Assembly (NCBI RefSeq): GCF_005771525.1
Contig: NZ_VAVZ01000018.1
Coordinates: 1 to 63,394 of the forward strand
Origin: Nesterenkonia salmonea
Lineage (GTDB): Bacteria; Actinomycetota; Actinomycetes; Actinomycetales; Micrococcaceae
DNA: 63,394 bases
Direction of reading: 5' to 3'
Part shown: one piece after another, positions 1-9,314 of the stretch
Position numbering within the stretch: the first letter of the stretch is position 1
How the letters are laid out: each line of letters starts with the position of its first letter
Position numbers and translations under genes: made by a program
The notes under the pieces: generated by a model
The model's database searches: none
The model's input: the letters and a program-made list of their open reading frames with translations, nothing else
What the model was told of the DNA's origin: nothing

Positions 1-68
1 CCACCTTCCACGCACCTGCTGTTCAGGATTTCAGCAGCACTTCAGAGGCCGCGTCGGTGGATCGAGGT

Positions 69-1004
69 TTAGAGGTGAAATGCCTCCAGCGAGTACCCGA
101 CCCGGTGCCAGACGCCCGGTTCTAACTCCACCAGATCCTTGCCCGAGTTAAACGCATTAGGCGGGCAGGTCATGGGTTCAACCGCCACACCAGCGCGGTT
201 GAGACTCTCACCGGTGTAGACCTGGGCCCACGGAGTATCGGCGATCATCCGCACCACGAAACCGCTGGGGCCGTGGATCAGCTCAGCGCTCCAACCCTGC
301 TCAGGCAGGTTGGTATAGGCGTGGTCGATCGTCAGCCCGGCCAACAAAGGGCCATTTGTCAGGTCCAGATCACCTGAGACCTGCTTCGAACCGACCACCT
401 TGCCGCTGGCTTTCGTCTTCGCCACGGTGGAGGCAGGCAGCCGGAGTCGGCAGGACTTCAACGGAGCATCCGCCGCGGTCAGATACGGGTGGAATCCCGC
501 ACCATAGGGTGCTGTGGCAGGGCCCGCTGCCTCGGTGTCGTCGCCCGGGGATGTCTCCGGGATGTAGCGCGTGCTCAGGGTCGCCGTCAGGCCGAGGTGC
601 CCGGCGACGCGGTAGACCAGCACAACCTCCAAACGGAACGGGTACCCGACTGAGGGCTCTATAATGCCTGTCAAGTGAACTTCCGACTCACGTTGAAGCT
701 GAATCGAGAGGTCCACATCATGGAGCAGCCCATGCAGAGCAGCCCCAGTTGCTTCCTCATTGACTGGAAGCTCATAGGAGGTCCCCGCGTGGGTATACCT
801 GGCCTGGGCGATGCGATTGGGCCACGGCGCCAACACTGCACCGGGATAGGCGCCTTCGCCCTGCTCCGCGGGAACAATGAGGTTCTGCGGGGCCCTGTGC
901 ACCGGGTCCAAGGTGGTCAAGCTCAACAGCTGGCCCCCGCGCAGGGAAATGCTGGCGGTGTACCCGCCTGCGGTGATTGTGACGGTCGGTGTCGACGCGT
1001 TCAT
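69..1004 (-). CDS. Aldose 1-epimerase (galactose mutarotase-like) family protein
   Basis: Cytoplasmic enzyme expected to interconvert alpha and beta anomers of an aldose. The 311-aa protein has the family landmarks in order: APWPNRI, LHGLLHD (catalytic-type His), GAGFHPYL (second His) and VEPMTCPPNAFN near the C-terminus (catalytic-type Glu). Start: the frame stays open 31 codons further upstream, but the ATG at 1002-1004 has a strong GAGGAG Shine-Dalgarno about 7 nt upstream and the protein begins like its family there. It is divergent from the HAD phosphatase gene at 1101, which suggests a carbohydrate-related pair. The exact sugar cannot be read from sequence. Confidence 0.85.
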   Translation of the reverse strand: MNASTPTVTITAGGYTASISLRGGQLLSLTTLDPVHRAPQNLIVPAEQGEGAYPGAVLAPWPNRIAQARYTHAGTSYELPVNEEATGAALHGLLHDVDLSIQLQRESEVHLTGIIEPSVGYPFRLEVVLVYRVAGHLGLTATLSTRYIPETSPGDDTEAAGPATAPYGAGFHPYLTAADAPLKSCRLRLPASTVAKTKASGKVVGSKQVSGDLDLTNGPLLAGLTIDHAYTNLPEQGWSAELIHGPSGFVVRMIADTPWAQVYTGESLNRAGVAVEPMTCPPNAFNSGKDLVELEPGVWHRVGYSLEAFHL

Positions 1005-1100
1005 GTAGTACTCCTCACGTGAATTCTGGGTCAACAGTAGCCAAACTGTCGCCCTAATGCCCACACGGGTGCCTGCGCGCCGTCGTACACTGTTCAACCT

Positions 1101-1988
1101 ATGAACTCACCAGTGCAGACCGCTAAGGAACAGCGGCAGGAAGATTTCGCCATTCCAGCCGCCGGCGATGGGGGCAGCTTCACCTACCAGCCCGGCACCA
1201 AGATGGTGTGCCTGGACGTGGACGGGACAATCGTCAACCATGACGGCTACATGACTGAGGCGGTGAAAGAAGCAGGCCGGGCCGTGGTCGGCGACGGTCA
1301 TACCGTGGTCATCTCCACCGGGCGCTCACTGCCGGCCACACTGCCCGTGGTCGAAACATTCGGTATCACCCAGGGCTACGCAGTGTGCTCCAACGGCGGG
1401 GTCACACTGAGGATCGACACCTCGCTGGAAAACGGCTATGAAATCCTTGACCAGCAGGTGTTTGACCCCGCCCCCGCATTGGACGCTCTCCAGGAGAAGC
1501 TCCCCACTGCCCGCTACGCGATCGAAACGTCTGCCGGGCACTTCCTAGCCACAGAGCGGTTTGAAGACCTGACCTTTGGGCTGAGCCCTGAACCGGTGAG
1601 CCTCAAGGAGCTGAAGCAGGCTGAGGCAGTCCGTTTGGTGGTCAATTCTGACGACGCCACCGCACGGGAATTCGCCCGGGCAGTCAAAGGCATCGGGCTC
1701 CACGGGGTCACCTACTCCGTTGGCTGGTCCGCCTGGTTGGATATTGCCGCTGAGGGCGTCACCAAGGGGTCCTCCCTGGAAAGGCTGCGGCAGAGGATTG
1801 GGGCTCCGATGCGGGCTACTGTGGCCTGCGGGGACGGCCGCAACGACATCGAGATGCTCCAATGGGCTCATCTGGGCGTGGCGATGGGGCAGGCCGTTGA
1901 GGAAGTCAAAGCGGCTGCGAGCGATGTCACCGGATCGGTGGACGACGACGGCCTGGTGACGCTGCTCTACGGAATCCTCGAAGACTGA
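1101..1988 (+). CDS. Cof-type HAD-IIB family phosphatase
   Basis: A 295-aa Cof-like haloacid dehalogenase phosphatase, probably acting on a sugar phosphate or similar metabolite. Motif I is DVDGT (nucleophile D39, acid/base D41), the motif II region is VVISTGR, and motif IV is GDGRNDIEML. The C2 cap lies between motifs II and III, as in subfamily IIB. A TACACT -10-like hexamer ends 9 nt before the ATG, so the transcript probably has little or no leader. Divergent from the aldose epimerase; convergent with the ArsA-like gene downstream. Family is certain, substrate is not. Confidence 0.88.
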   Translation: MNSPVQTAKEQRQEDFAIPAAGDGGSFTYQPGTKMVCLDVDGTIVNHDGYMTEAVKEAGRAVVGDGHTVVISTGRSLPATLPVVETFGITQGYAVCSNGGVTLRIDTSLENGYEILDQQVFDPAPALDALQEKLPTARYAIETSAGHFLATERFEDLTFGLSPEPVSLKELKQAEAVRLVVNSDDATAREFARAVKGIGLHGVTYSVGWSAWLDIAAEGVTKGSSLERLRQRIGAPMRATVACGDGRNDIEMLQWAHLGVAMGQAVEEVKAAASDVTGSVDDDGLVTLLYGILED

Positions 1989-2067
1989 AGAGCTTCCCGG
2001 CATAAGTGAGGCTCAGCGGCCCGGAAACAGGACGGTCGGCACGAACCACACGTAGAAGATCATGCTG

Positions 2068-2081
2068 AGCACCTCGGTGCT
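2068..2081. terminator. Short hairpin between convergent genes
   Basis: AGCAC-CTCG-GTGCT hairpin in the 101-bp gap between the HAD gene and the ArsA-like gene. There is no good T-run on either strand, so it is only a weak candidate bidirectional terminator. Confidence 0.25.
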
Positions 2082-2089
2082 GCCGTGGC

Positions 2090-3067
2090 TTAGCTCAGGC
2101 AGGCCGTCAGCTGGTCCACTGCCGGTTCCCCGACGAGGTCTCCGGGCAGCATGGGAAGCGTGTCCACCTCCACACGGGGAAGCAGCTCGCGGAGCTTGGC
2201 CAGATGAACCTCCTCCTGAGCGCGCCTGGCGGCCAGGAAGTCACCGTGATCAGTGGGGGAGAGCCGGTTGACGACGACGCCGCCCACCTCAACTCCGAGC
2301 CGCTCCAGCTCGTGAAACAGCTCAGCGGACTCCAAGACGGGGACACGCTCAGCGGTGGCGACAATCACGAAGCTGCACGCCGAGGAGTCTGTGACGAGGC
2401 CGCGCAGCTTCTCGAACGTCACTCGGCGCTGGGTAAGGACCTGTCTGATCCGTCGGTCACGGTTGGCCCCCCGGGAGGAGCTGGGGTCGTCGTCGTTATC
2501 CAGGGCCCTAATGGCCGCGCCGAACCGCTCGGCCTTGGTTCGGCGGTTGAGCAGCCCTTCAGTCCAGGCAGACATGATCTCCGGGAGCGCCAGCAGCCGG
2601 GCCGTATGGCCTGAAGGGGCGGTGTCGAACACGATCAGGTCGTAGTCCCGCTCCGCAAGGTCCACTACTTCGGCGATACGCTCCAGGATGGCGGCCTCGT
2701 GGGTGCCGGGGGATTGGCGGGCCAGCTGGAGGTGCGCGTCCACCTGTTTGTGCAGGTGCTCGGGCATGAAATCGCGAAGCGTTTCACCGACCTGCTTCAG
2801 GTGGCGTTCGATTGTTGCACTGGGGTCGATCTCCACACCGGCCAGCACACCGGATCCGCCATCGTCGGCGAGCAGGACTGGCTCATCGCCTACGGGGCGG
2901 TCCCACAGATGCCCCAGATTATGTGCAGGGTCCGTAGAGACCAGCAGGACCCGGCGCCCGGCGCGAGCCTGATGCAGCCCCACGGCTGAGGAGACGGAGG
3001 TCTTTCCCACACCGCCCTTGCCGCCGATGAACAGCACCTGCCGGTTGGCGGCGAGGTCTAGCAGCAT
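2090..3067 (-). CDS. ArsA/Get3-family ATPase
   Basis: A 325-aa soluble P-loop ATPase of the SIMIBI class. The deviant Walker A GKGGVGKT sits at residues 16-23, followed by the switch-like STDPAHNL and, near residue 150, the [14 protein letters not shown] segment typical of ArsA/Get3. Known relatives energise arsenite export or deliver tail-anchored proteins. No arsB or arsR is adjacent; the partner is the CC-tail protein upstream, whose stop overlaps this start by 10 nt, and cstA precedes that. The role is therefore probably not arsenic export, though this is inference. Single-domain length, half of the duplicated plasmid ArsA. Confidence 0.85.
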   Translation of the reverse strand: MLLDLAANRQVLFIGGKGGVGKTSVSSAVGLHQARAGRRVLLVSTDPAHNLGHLWDRPVGDEPVLLADDGGSGVLAGVEIDPSATIERHLKQVGETLRDFMPEHLHKQVDAHLQLARQSPGTHEAAILERIAEVVDLAERDYDLIVFDTAPSGHTARLLALPEIMSAWTEGLLNRRTKAERFGAAIRALDNDDDPSSSRGANRDRRIRQVLTQRRVTFEKLRGLVTDSSACSFVIVATAERVPVLESAELFHELERLGVEVGGVVVNRLSPTDHGDFLAARRAQEEVHLAKLRELLPRVEVDTLPMLPGDLVGEPAVDQLTACLS

Positions 3068-3312
3068 TGCATGCCATCGAGAGGCGACTGGTCGAGACCC
3101 TGGCGGATATGCCAGTCATGCATCCGGTCCAGCATTTCTGGTAGCAGCTCCAAAGTGGCCCCAGAAGCCGGGTTGGGGACCCCGAGAGCTTCGGAGAGAA
3201 CAAGCATCATGAACAGGTCCTCCTCATCACGTTTGGCCCTGGCGAATACGCGCCGGTAGGGGGCTACGTAGAACTCACGCAGCCCCCTCTCAGCACGGTC
3301 GAACCAGCTCAT
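3058..3312 (-). CDS. Small CC-tail protein of the cory-CC-star type
   Basis: An 84-aa protein ending in GMQCC immediately before the stop. I recognise it as the small actinobacterial family named for its C-terminal Cys-Cys, found with ArsA-like ATPases. The rest is a helical, charged domain ([29 protein letters not shown]). The ATG at 3312 was chosen over the GTG two codons upstream because a TAGTCT -10 hexamer ends exactly 7 nt before it, the leaderless layout seen repeatedly in this window. The gene overlaps the ArsA-like start by 10 nt, implying translational coupling. Function unknown; the terminal cysteines could bind metal or serve as a targeting tail. Confidence 0.7.
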   Translation of the reverse strand: MSWFDRAERGLREFYVAPYRRVFARAKRDEEDLFMMLVLSEALGVPNPASGATLELLPEMLDRMHDWHIRQGLDQSPLDGMQCC

Positions 3313-3349
3313 GGCCACGAGACTACAGGTCGCCTCGTATGGCGGGTTC

Positions 3350-5071
3350 TCACGCGGACCGGGGGAGTTTCTGATCTTCGGTCAGCGCGACGTCGTCCTC
3401 AGGATCCTTGGGGCCTTTGCGGGCGGCGAGCATCGCAATGACCGCCTCGACCAGAACCCAGGCCGCTGCAACGATGATGATGATGTCGATGACCAGCAGC
3501 AGCCAGTCGCCGGCGTTGTAGAGGTTCACCAGCTGGACGAACGCGGCGTAGATCGTCATGAAGAGCAGGAACACCGCAGGAATGAGGATAGGGAGGAACG
3601 GGCGTCCCTTCCTGATGAGCATGACGGTGAGGATGGTCAGCGTCAGGCCTGCCAACAGCTGGTTGGTGGTGCCGAACAGTGGCCACAGGGCCATACCGCC
3701 GGCGCCGTCTGCGCCCTGTGAGAAGGTCAGGGCGAAGGCCATGACCACCACGATCAGGGTGGCGATCCCGGTGGTGATCTTCACTCCAGCGATTTGGCCG
3801 ATCTCCTGCACCACGAACCGCATGAGCCTGGTTCCTGTGTCCAGGGTGGTCGCTGCGAAGAGGACCGCCATGGTCGCCAGGATGGTGGCGGAGAGCCCAG
3901 CCGGGATATTCAGGCCTGCGTTGATGATCGAGGCGCCGCCTTCCACGAAGACCGGAACTCCACCGGAGGAGAAGGAATCGTAGAACTCGCGCCACTGCGT
4001 CGCCGTTTGGAAGCCGGCCGTGGTGGCGATGATCGCGCCCAGGGCCAGCAGGCCTTCACCGACTGCGCCGAAGTATCCGACGAACCGGGCGTCGGTCTCA
4101 CGGTCCAGCTGTTTGGAGGACGTTCCGGAGGAGACGATCCCGTGGAATCCGGAGATGGCGCCGCAGGCGATGGTGACGAACAGCAGCGGCACCAGGGGAG
4201 GCGTATCGTCCGGGAGATTGTTGTTGATCGCCGGCGCCACCACTGTGGGGGTGGCCATGAGGACTGCGCCGTAGATGATGCCCAATCCGATGAAGAGCTG
4301 GATGCCGTTGATGAAGTCACGTGGCTGCAGCAGTACCCACACCGGCAGCATGGAGGCGATACCGGAGTAGAGGAACAGCAGGATGATCCAGATGCCCTCC
4401 GCGGTGAGACCGAACATTCCTTCTTCGGGCAGCGATACCGGGTAGGCGTTGCCCAGCAGGATGAGCGCGTAGAGCAGGATCACGCCCACGGCGGTGACCG
4501 CGATTAGGTTCCACTTGAACCGGTAGATGGCCTGACCAACCAGAACAGCGACGATGAGTGCGCCCCAGGTGGGGATCACCGCACCTGGCTGCGCGACCAG
4601 CAGCCCCGAAATCACCACGGCGAATGCTGCCAGCACCATCAGCAGCAGGAGGAGGATGACCACCAGGAACAGGTTGCGCCCTCGAGCACCTATATAGGTC
4701 CCGGACAGTGCCCCCATGGAGCGGCCCTTGTTCCGGGTGGAAGCCCAGAGTGCGCCGAAGTCGTGCATTCCGGCCATGAAGACTGTGCCTATAGTGACCC
4801 ACAGGAATGCCGGCAACCAGCCCCAGATGACTGCAACGGCTGGGCCCACAATGGGTGCAGCACCGGCCACAGAGGTGAAGTGGTGGCCCCAGAGGATGTA
4901 GCGGTTGGTGGGGAGGAAGTCCACGCCGTCGTTGAACTCATGCGACGGGGTCTTGAACTCAGCGTTGACCTTATAGACCTTCTTCGCCAAGAACTGTGAA
5001 TAAAGGAAATAGCCGGCCAGCATCATCATGACGCCGATGATGGCCAGCACCAGCGAATTCGGTGCGTCCAT
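3350..5071 (-). CDS. cstA: Carbon starvation protein CstA family transporter
   Basis: A 573-aa polytopic inner-membrane protein of the CstA/BtsT family, which takes up pyruvate and possibly peptides. Family landmarks are clear: FNDGVDFLPTNRYILWGHHF near residue 50, PIVGPAVAVIWGWLPAFLWV, GGMALWPLFGTTNQLLAG near residue 470, and a long run of hydrophobic segments. The C-terminus is a short charged tail. It lies directly upstream of the CC-tail protein and ArsA-like ATPase on the same strand, a recurring actinobacterial neighbourhood. A promoter with overlapping inverted repeat is visible at 5153-5187. Confidence 0.92.
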   Translation of the reverse strand: MDAPNSLVLAIIGVMMMLAGYFLYSQFLAKKVYKVNAEFKTPSHEFNDGVDFLPTNRYILWGHHFTSVAGAAPIVGPAVAVIWGWLPAFLWVTIGTVFMAGMHDFGALWASTRNKGRSMGALSGTYIGARGRNLFLVVILLLLLMVLAAFAVVISGLLVAQPGAVIPTWGALIVAVLVGQAIYRFKWNLIAVTAVGVILLYALILLGNAYPVSLPEEGMFGLTAEGIWIILLFLYSGIASMLPVWVLLQPRDFINGIQLFIGLGIIYGAVLMATPTVVAPAINNNLPDDTPPLVPLLFVTIACGAISGFHGIVSSGTSSKQLDRETDARFVGYFGAVGEGLLALGAIIATTAGFQTATQWREFYDSFSSGGVPVFVEGGASIINAGLNIPAGLSATILATMAVLFAATTLDTGTRLMRFVVQEIGQIAGVKITTGIATLIVVVMAFALTFSQGADGAGGMALWPLFGTTNQLLAGLTLTILTVMLIRKGRPFLPILIPAVFLLFMTIYAAFVQLVNLYNAGDWLLLVIDIIIIVAAAWVLVEAVIAMLAARKGPKDPEDDVALTEDQKLPRSA

Positions 5072-5152
5072 GGTGACTCCTCAGGGTGCGATGTGTAGCG
5101 ACCTCGGTCACACGACGGCAGGCTGTGACCCACCTCGATGTGAGGCCTCAGA

Positions 5153-5187
5153 GTGTCAGTATATGACTAACATGTGACTGGTGACAC
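5153..5187 (-). promoter_or_regulatory. cstA promoter with overlapping inverted repeat
   Basis: Reading toward cstA, a TATACT hexamer occupies 5163-5158. An inverted repeat GTGTCA (5153-5158) / TGACAC (5182-5187) brackets the -10 to -35 interval, and TGAC occurs three times inside it (5164, 5175, 5182). This resembles an operator for a dimeric regulator. The regulator is unknown. The -35 is poor, consistent with an activated or repressed promoter. The rest of the 221-bp gap to the P450 gene shows nothing else. Confidence 0.4.
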
Positions 5188-5292
5188 AATCCTCCGTGTT
5201 GGGAAGCGTCCACGGTAGTGCCAGCCAGTATTCAGGTCACCATGTTCGGGTTGAAGCACCGGTACACTACCAGCTGAACGAGAGTGGCACCC

Positions 5293-6699
5293 ATGACGCA
5301 TTCACACACTGGACGTACAGGCCCAGTCGGGTCTGTCTACGACTCGGGACCCACTTCGGTGCAGAACCCACTTCCGACGGCGTCTCCTGTCGAAACAGCG
5401 AAAATCCTCGCTGAGGTGGAACTGCCCACTATTTCTAAGGGACCGATTATTCGCCGCCCACGTATGGTCGCGGCGGTAGAGAACTTGGGTCTTGAGGCCA
5501 GGGCGGTCACCCGGATGCAGACGATCGCGGAAAAGTACGGCAGGGGCCCGATCATGCTCGCTCTTCCTGGTCGGAAGATGTCAATGGTGCTGGACCCCGA
5601 CCATGTACACCGCATTTTGGAGGAATCTCCCGAGCCCTTCGCCACCGCCGAGACTCTCAAGCGCCACGCACTGAAGCACTTTGAGCCTCAAGTGGCCTTG
5701 ATCTCTCATGGGCCGGAACGTGCCCGCCGACGGGAGGTCAATGAGCAGTTGCTGGACCACAATCACCCCATCCATAGGATGGCCCAACAGTTCATGCCAG
5801 CGGTGCGGGAAGAAGCCCAAGCGTTGCTTGAGCAGGTCGACACTGCTGGCGGCAGCCTGGACTACAGCACCTATTTCAAGGCCTGGTTCCGGCTGGTCAA
5901 CAGGGTCGTGTTGGGGGATTCCTACCGTGATGATGAGCAGCTCATCGAGCTCATGGAAACACAGCGCGCACGGGGCAACTGGGCCTTCTTCCGCCCGGTG
6001 GACACCGATGCCCGCGATGAGATCCACGCACGGATTGACCAGGCCGTGTCTCGGGCTGAACCGGGCAGCATCGCAGCTTTCATGAATGAGATGGGCACCA
6101 GCGCAAACTCAGAAACCTCCCGCGAAGAAGACGTCCAGCAGATACCGCAGTGGCTATTCGCCTTCGACCCGGCCGGTATGGCCAGCTACCGCGGCCTTGC
6201 CCTGCTGGCTTCGCACCAGGATAGGCTCGACGCCGCCCGATTCCAGGTTGACGAAGAGGCACAGGCGGATACGCCCATGCTTCCGCTCTTGCGGGCTACG
6301 GTGTTGGAGTCGCTGCGGCTGTGGGCCACGACCCCAATGATTCTCCGCGAGACCACCCGTGAGGTCGAGTTTGAACACGGCGTCATGCCGGAAGGCACCA
6401 CGGTGTTAATCTTCGCACCGTTCTTCCACCGCGATGAGAAGAACCTCGACTTCGCACACCGGTTCTCGCCTGAGGTGTGGGATCACGAGCGGACCCGGGA
6501 CGAGTGGCCACTCGTGCCCTTCAGTGCGGGCCCCGGCCTGTGCCCGGGCCGGCATTTGGTGCTGCTGCTGACCTCAAACTTCATTGCCCAGATTGTTGGA
6601 CAGCGCTCTATCGACTTGTTGAGTCACGATCTGGAGCCGGGGCGCCTACCAGCGCTGCTGAACAACTTCTCCTTGAAGTTCCACCTCTCGCAGCGTTGA
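5293..6699 (+). CDS. Cytochrome P450
   Basis: A 468-aa soluble heme-thiolate monooxygenase. The heme loop reads FSAGPGLCPGRH with the axial cysteine at residue 417, and the K-helix ExxR is ESLR (E339, R342). The I-helix segment reads FAFDPAGMAS and lacks the usual Thr of the AGxxT motif, which may affect oxygen activation or indicate an unusual oxidant. ATG 5293 was preferred to the GTG at 5284 because GAACGAGAG lies at suitable spacing. No ferredoxin or reductase gene is adjacent, so the redox partner must be elsewhere. Substrate unknown. Confidence 0.88.
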   Translation: MTHSHTGRTGPVGSVYDSGPTSVQNPLPTASPVETAKILAEVELPTISKGPIIRRPRMVAAVENLGLEARAVTRMQTIAEKYGRGPIMLALPGRKMSMVLDPDHVHRILEESPEPFATAETLKRHALKHFEPQVALISHGPERARRREVNEQLLDHNHPIHRMAQQFMPAVREEAQALLEQVDTAGGSLDYSTYFKAWFRLVNRVVLGDSYRDDEQLIELMETQRARGNWAFFRPVDTDARDEIHARIDQAVSRAEPGSIAAFMNEMGTSANSETSREEDVQQIPQWLFAFDPAGMASYRGLALLASHQDRLDAARFQVDEEAQADTPMLPLLRATVLESLRLWATTPMILRETTREVEFEHGVMPEGTTVLIFAPFFHRDEKNLDFAHRFSPEVWDHERTRDEWPLVPFSAGPGLCPGRHLVLLLTSNFIAQIVGQRSIDLLSHDLEPGRLPALLNNFSLKFHLSQR

Positions 6700-6715
6700 A
6701 CGCTAGGCTCAGTTC

Positions 6716-7459
6716 ATGACTGAGTTCCGCGTCAACCGAGACGACCCCACGCATACGCTGGAAGATGTGTGGCCCCCATTCGGGCTGCGCATCGAATCCC
6801 AGAGACTGGTGCTACGCCAGGTCAGGGAAACGGACTTCCCCGCATACATTGCTGCGGCGTCATCCGGGATTATGACCACCGGGCGGAATTCCTTCGCCTC
6901 ACCGTGGGATGAGAACTCACCCGAAGACATCGCAAAGAACTCACTCACCTGGCTGTGGTCCAAACGCCCCGCCATTGGGCCGAACTCCTGGTACCTCATG
7001 CTTGCCGTCTTCGTTCGCAATGAGGACGGCAGTGAAGGCCAGCTGATCGGTATGCAGGATGTCTGGGCTGAGAAGTACCAAGTGCTCCGGACCGTTAACT
7101 CGGGAAGCTGGCTGCGCGCCGATGCGCAGGGGAAGGGCTACGGCAAGGAGCAGCGTGCTGCGATGCTCATGTGGGCCTTCGACCACTTCGGGGCAGAGTT
7201 CGCCGAATCGGGAGCTTTCGATTGGAACGAGCCGTCCAAGCGAGTCTCTGAGACGCTGGGCTACTTCCAGTGCGGAACCCACCGTGTGACTGATGCGCAC
7301 GGCAAACAAGCTGAATGGGAAATCCAGTACCGGATGTCCAAGAACGATTTCCTGCGCCCCACGTGGACTGTCAAGGTTTTGGGCAATGAGCTGCTGCGCG
7401 ACTTCATGCTGCTCAGCGACGAAAACCTCTCAGAGCACGACGCCGCCACCACCAGCTGA
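6716..7459 (+). CDS. GNAT family N-acetyltransferase (RimJ/RimL-like)
   Basis: A 247-aa GNAT acyltransferase. The core runs from LRIESQRLVLRQVRETDFPAY to the acetyl-CoA loop region RADAQGKGYGKEQRAAMLMWAFDHFGAEFAES and ends with NEPSKRVSETLGY, which resembles protein N-terminal or small-molecule acetylating enzymes. TAGGCT ends 6 nt before the ATG and no Shine-Dalgarno is present, so it is probably translated from a leaderless mRNA. Only 16 nt separate it from the P450 stop. The substrate is unknown. Confidence 0.8.
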   Translation: MTEFRVNRDDPTHTLEDVWPPFGLRIESQRLVLRQVRETDFPAYIAAASSGIMTTGRNSFASPWDENSPEDIAKNSLTWLWSKRPAIGPNSWYLMLAVFVRNEDGSEGQLIGMQDVWAEKYQVLRTVNSGSWLRADAQGKGYGKEQRAAMLMWAFDHFGAEFAESGAFDWNEPSKRVSETLGYFQCGTHRVTDAHGKQAEWEIQYRMSKNDFLRPTWTVKVLGNELLRDFMLLSDENLSEHDAATTS

Positions 7460-7482
7460 TACTTGACCCTCACCTTTGTTGA

Positions 7483-7499
7483 GGGGCTTATATAGCCTC
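7483..7499. terminator. Weak hairpin after the GNAT gene
   Basis: GAGG-GGCT-TATAT-AGCC-TC hairpin in the gap between the GNAT gene and the YcaQ gene. It lacks a T-run but is the only structure there; it may end the P450-GNAT transcript. Confidence 0.25.
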
Positions 7500-7568
7500 A
7501 CAATGTCGCAACGTCCCAGCTGAACCCACGGTGAGCCCCGGGTCGGAGGCTCATGGCAGGATTGGACC

Positions 7569-8732
7569 ATGCCTAAAGAGCCCACGACTGTAAGCACCGA
7601 GTGGGTCCGTCAGGTAGTGGTGGATGCGCAAAGAATTCCCACACCGGCAGGGGCCGGTGACTACGGTGACGCCGCTGATGTGCTGCGCGGAATCGGGCTG
7701 ATCCAATTGGATCCCCTCACCCGGGTCTCTACCGCTCAGCGACTGACCTGTCTGACCCGCCTTCCGCGAAAACACAGGGCGGAGCACGTTGATGCTGCAC
7801 TGTGGCCGGGGCATTCTCCCGTCGCTTTTGAATCCTTCACCAAAGTCGCCTGCGTCTTCCCTCTGGAAGACTGGGGGTTGCTGGAGCTGCGCCGACACAG
7901 CGTCCGCGAAAAATACGGAGCGACTCTTTCCGACCAGCTCCGCCAGCAGATTCGCGAAGTAGTCGCGGCATCCCCTCGCGGAGTGCAGATAGGCACCATT
8001 GAGAAAGCCCTAGGTTCAGCACGGACGACTGGTTGGAACTGGTCAGCCATCAAGAGTGCTGCAGAGCTTATGGTCCGCACCGGAGAGTTGGTCATCACCG
8101 CGCGCGACGGCGTCATCCGGCTCTTTGACCTCCCCGAACGCGCCCTGCCCGCTGAGGTCCGTGAGGCAGAGAACCTACCCCCTGATCAGCTTCGTGCAGC
8201 CCTTGCCCGCCGGGCGGCAGGCAGCCTTGCGGTGATGACCGTCAGCGACTTCGCCCACCACTACCACCTGAGTAAAAGCGACGCCGCCTCCGGGACTGAA
8301 CTGGCCAGACTTGAACCACTCGCGGTCCCGGGATGGAAAGAAACCGCCTACGTGCTGCCCGAGCTGCTGGACAGCGGGGAGCGCCACCCCGGGTATGGGC
8401 CCATCAAGGAAGCCCGGTTGATAGGTCCCTTCGACCCCTTGCTGCGCGACCGCCGCAGAGCTCAACGGATTTACGGGTTCGACTACACGTTTGAAGCGTA
8501 TGTGCCCAAAGACAAACGCATCTACGGGCATTACGTGATGGGTGTGCTCTCCGGTACCGAACTCATCGGACGGGTCGATCTCTGGCGTAGCGCGAACGAA
8601 CTCATCGTCAACCGCACCTACCCCGAGGCTGGTGTCCCAGCCCGCAGCGTCGTCGCCCGTGCGAAAGCCGCCTCTCAGACACTGTCCCGGCAACTTGGCA
8701 CCCAGCTACGATGGCCCAATGGAGTATCTTGA
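7569..8732 (+). CDS. YcaQ-family DNA glycosylase / winged-helix protein
   Basis: A 387-aa protein of the YcaQ (AlkX) family, whose studied members unhook interstrand DNA crosslinks. The catalytic QxD signature is GLIQLDPL with Q46-L47-D48. The following F-E-S-F and LEDWGLLELRR segments match the winged-helix scaffold, and FDPLLRDRRRAQRIYGFDYTFEAYVPKDKRIYGHYVMGVL is the typical C-terminal region. CAGGAT ends 6 nt before the ATG. The start of the next GNAT gene overlaps its last 14 nt, so the two are likely co-expressed. Role: base-excision type DNA repair in the cytoplasm. Confidence 0.85.
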   Translation: MPKEPTTVSTEWVRQVVVDAQRIPTPAGAGDYGDAADVLRGIGLIQLDPLTRVSTAQRLTCLTRLPRKHRAEHVDAALWPGHSPVAFESFTKVACVFPLEDWGLLELRRHSVREKYGATLSDQLRQQIREVVAASPRGVQIGTIEKALGSARTTGWNWSAIKSAAELMVRTGELVITARDGVIRLFDLPERALPAEVREAENLPPDQLRAALARRAAGSLAVMTVSDFAHHYHLSKSDAASGTELARLEPLAVPGWKETAYVLPELLDSGERHPGYGPIKEARLIGPFDPLLRDRRRAQRIYGFDYTFEAYVPKDKRIYGHYVMGVLSGTELIGRVDLWRSANELIVNRTYPEAGVPARSVVARAKAASQTLSRQLGTQLRWPNGVS

Positions 8733-9312
8733 GACACCGGTGCTGAGCAATGAATTTGTCCGGCTTGAGCCGCTGCGGCACGGCCACTCCTCCGAACTGT
8801 CAGAGGCGGTGAGCGTCGGTGAACTCTGGAAGACCTGGTACACCCGTGTGCCCTCCCCGGAAGCTATGGGCGACGAGATCCAACGTCGGTTGGACTTGCA
8901 CCAGGACGGTTCCATGGTGCCCTTCGCCGTGATCGAACCGACCACTGGGCGAGCAGTTGGCATGACTACATACATGGCCATCAGCCAGGAGAACCGAAGG
9001 CTAGAGATTGGTTCCACATGGTTGTCTCGCAGCGTTCAAGTTACTTCCATCAACCCTGCCATGAAATTGCTCATGCTGCAGCGGGCCTTCGAAGAGTTAG
9101 ACTGTCTCCGCGTGGAGTTCCGCACCCATTGGTTCAACCAGCAGTCTCGGGCTGCCATTGCGAAGCTAGGTGCCAAACAAGACGGTGTGTTGAGGCAGCA
9201 TGAAGTGTTGCCCAACGGCACTGTGCGCGACACGGTGGTCTTCTCCATCGTCGCTGTAGAGTGGCCCGCTGTGAAGGTCAACCTCAACAGCCGGCTAGGG
9301 CTCAGCGCCTGA
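8719..9312 (+). CDS. GNAT family N-acetyltransferase
   Basis: A 197-aa GNAT of the RimJ type: LSNEFVRLEPLRHGHSSEL at the N-terminus, IGSTWLSRSVQVTSINPAMKLLMLQRAFEELDCLRVEFRTHWFNQQSRAAIAKLGA in the core, then a C-terminal beta-strand and DTVVFSIV. The frame is open upstream inside the glycosylase gene, but ATG 8719 gives the family start and has TACGAT ending exactly 6 nt before it, although both lie within the upstream coding sequence. Overlaps the glycosylase gene by 14 nt; convergent with the next GNAT gene only 2 nt away. Substrate unknown. Confidence 0.8.
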   Translation: MEYLETPVLSNEFVRLEPLRHGHSSELSEAVSVGELWKTWYTRVPSPEAMGDEIQRRLDLHQDGSMVPFAVIEPTTGRAVGMTTYMAISQENRRLEIGSTWLSRSVQVTSINPAMKLLMLQRAFEELDCLRVEFRTHWFNQQSRAAIAKLGAKQDGVLRQHEVLPNGTVRDTVVFSIVAVEWPAVKVNLNSRLGLSA

Positions 9313-9314
9313 AC

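Noticed and set aside
2090-3067. Calling the ArsA-like gene an arsenite efflux ATPase
   Set aside because: No arsB, arsD or arsR is adjacent, and the linkage to cstA and the CC-tail protein points to a different role.
5153-5187. Linking TGAC repeats at the cstA promoter with the TGTCA arrays of the island
   Set aside because: Different consensus and spacing, single locus in core DNA with no primase nearby; treated as a separate operator.
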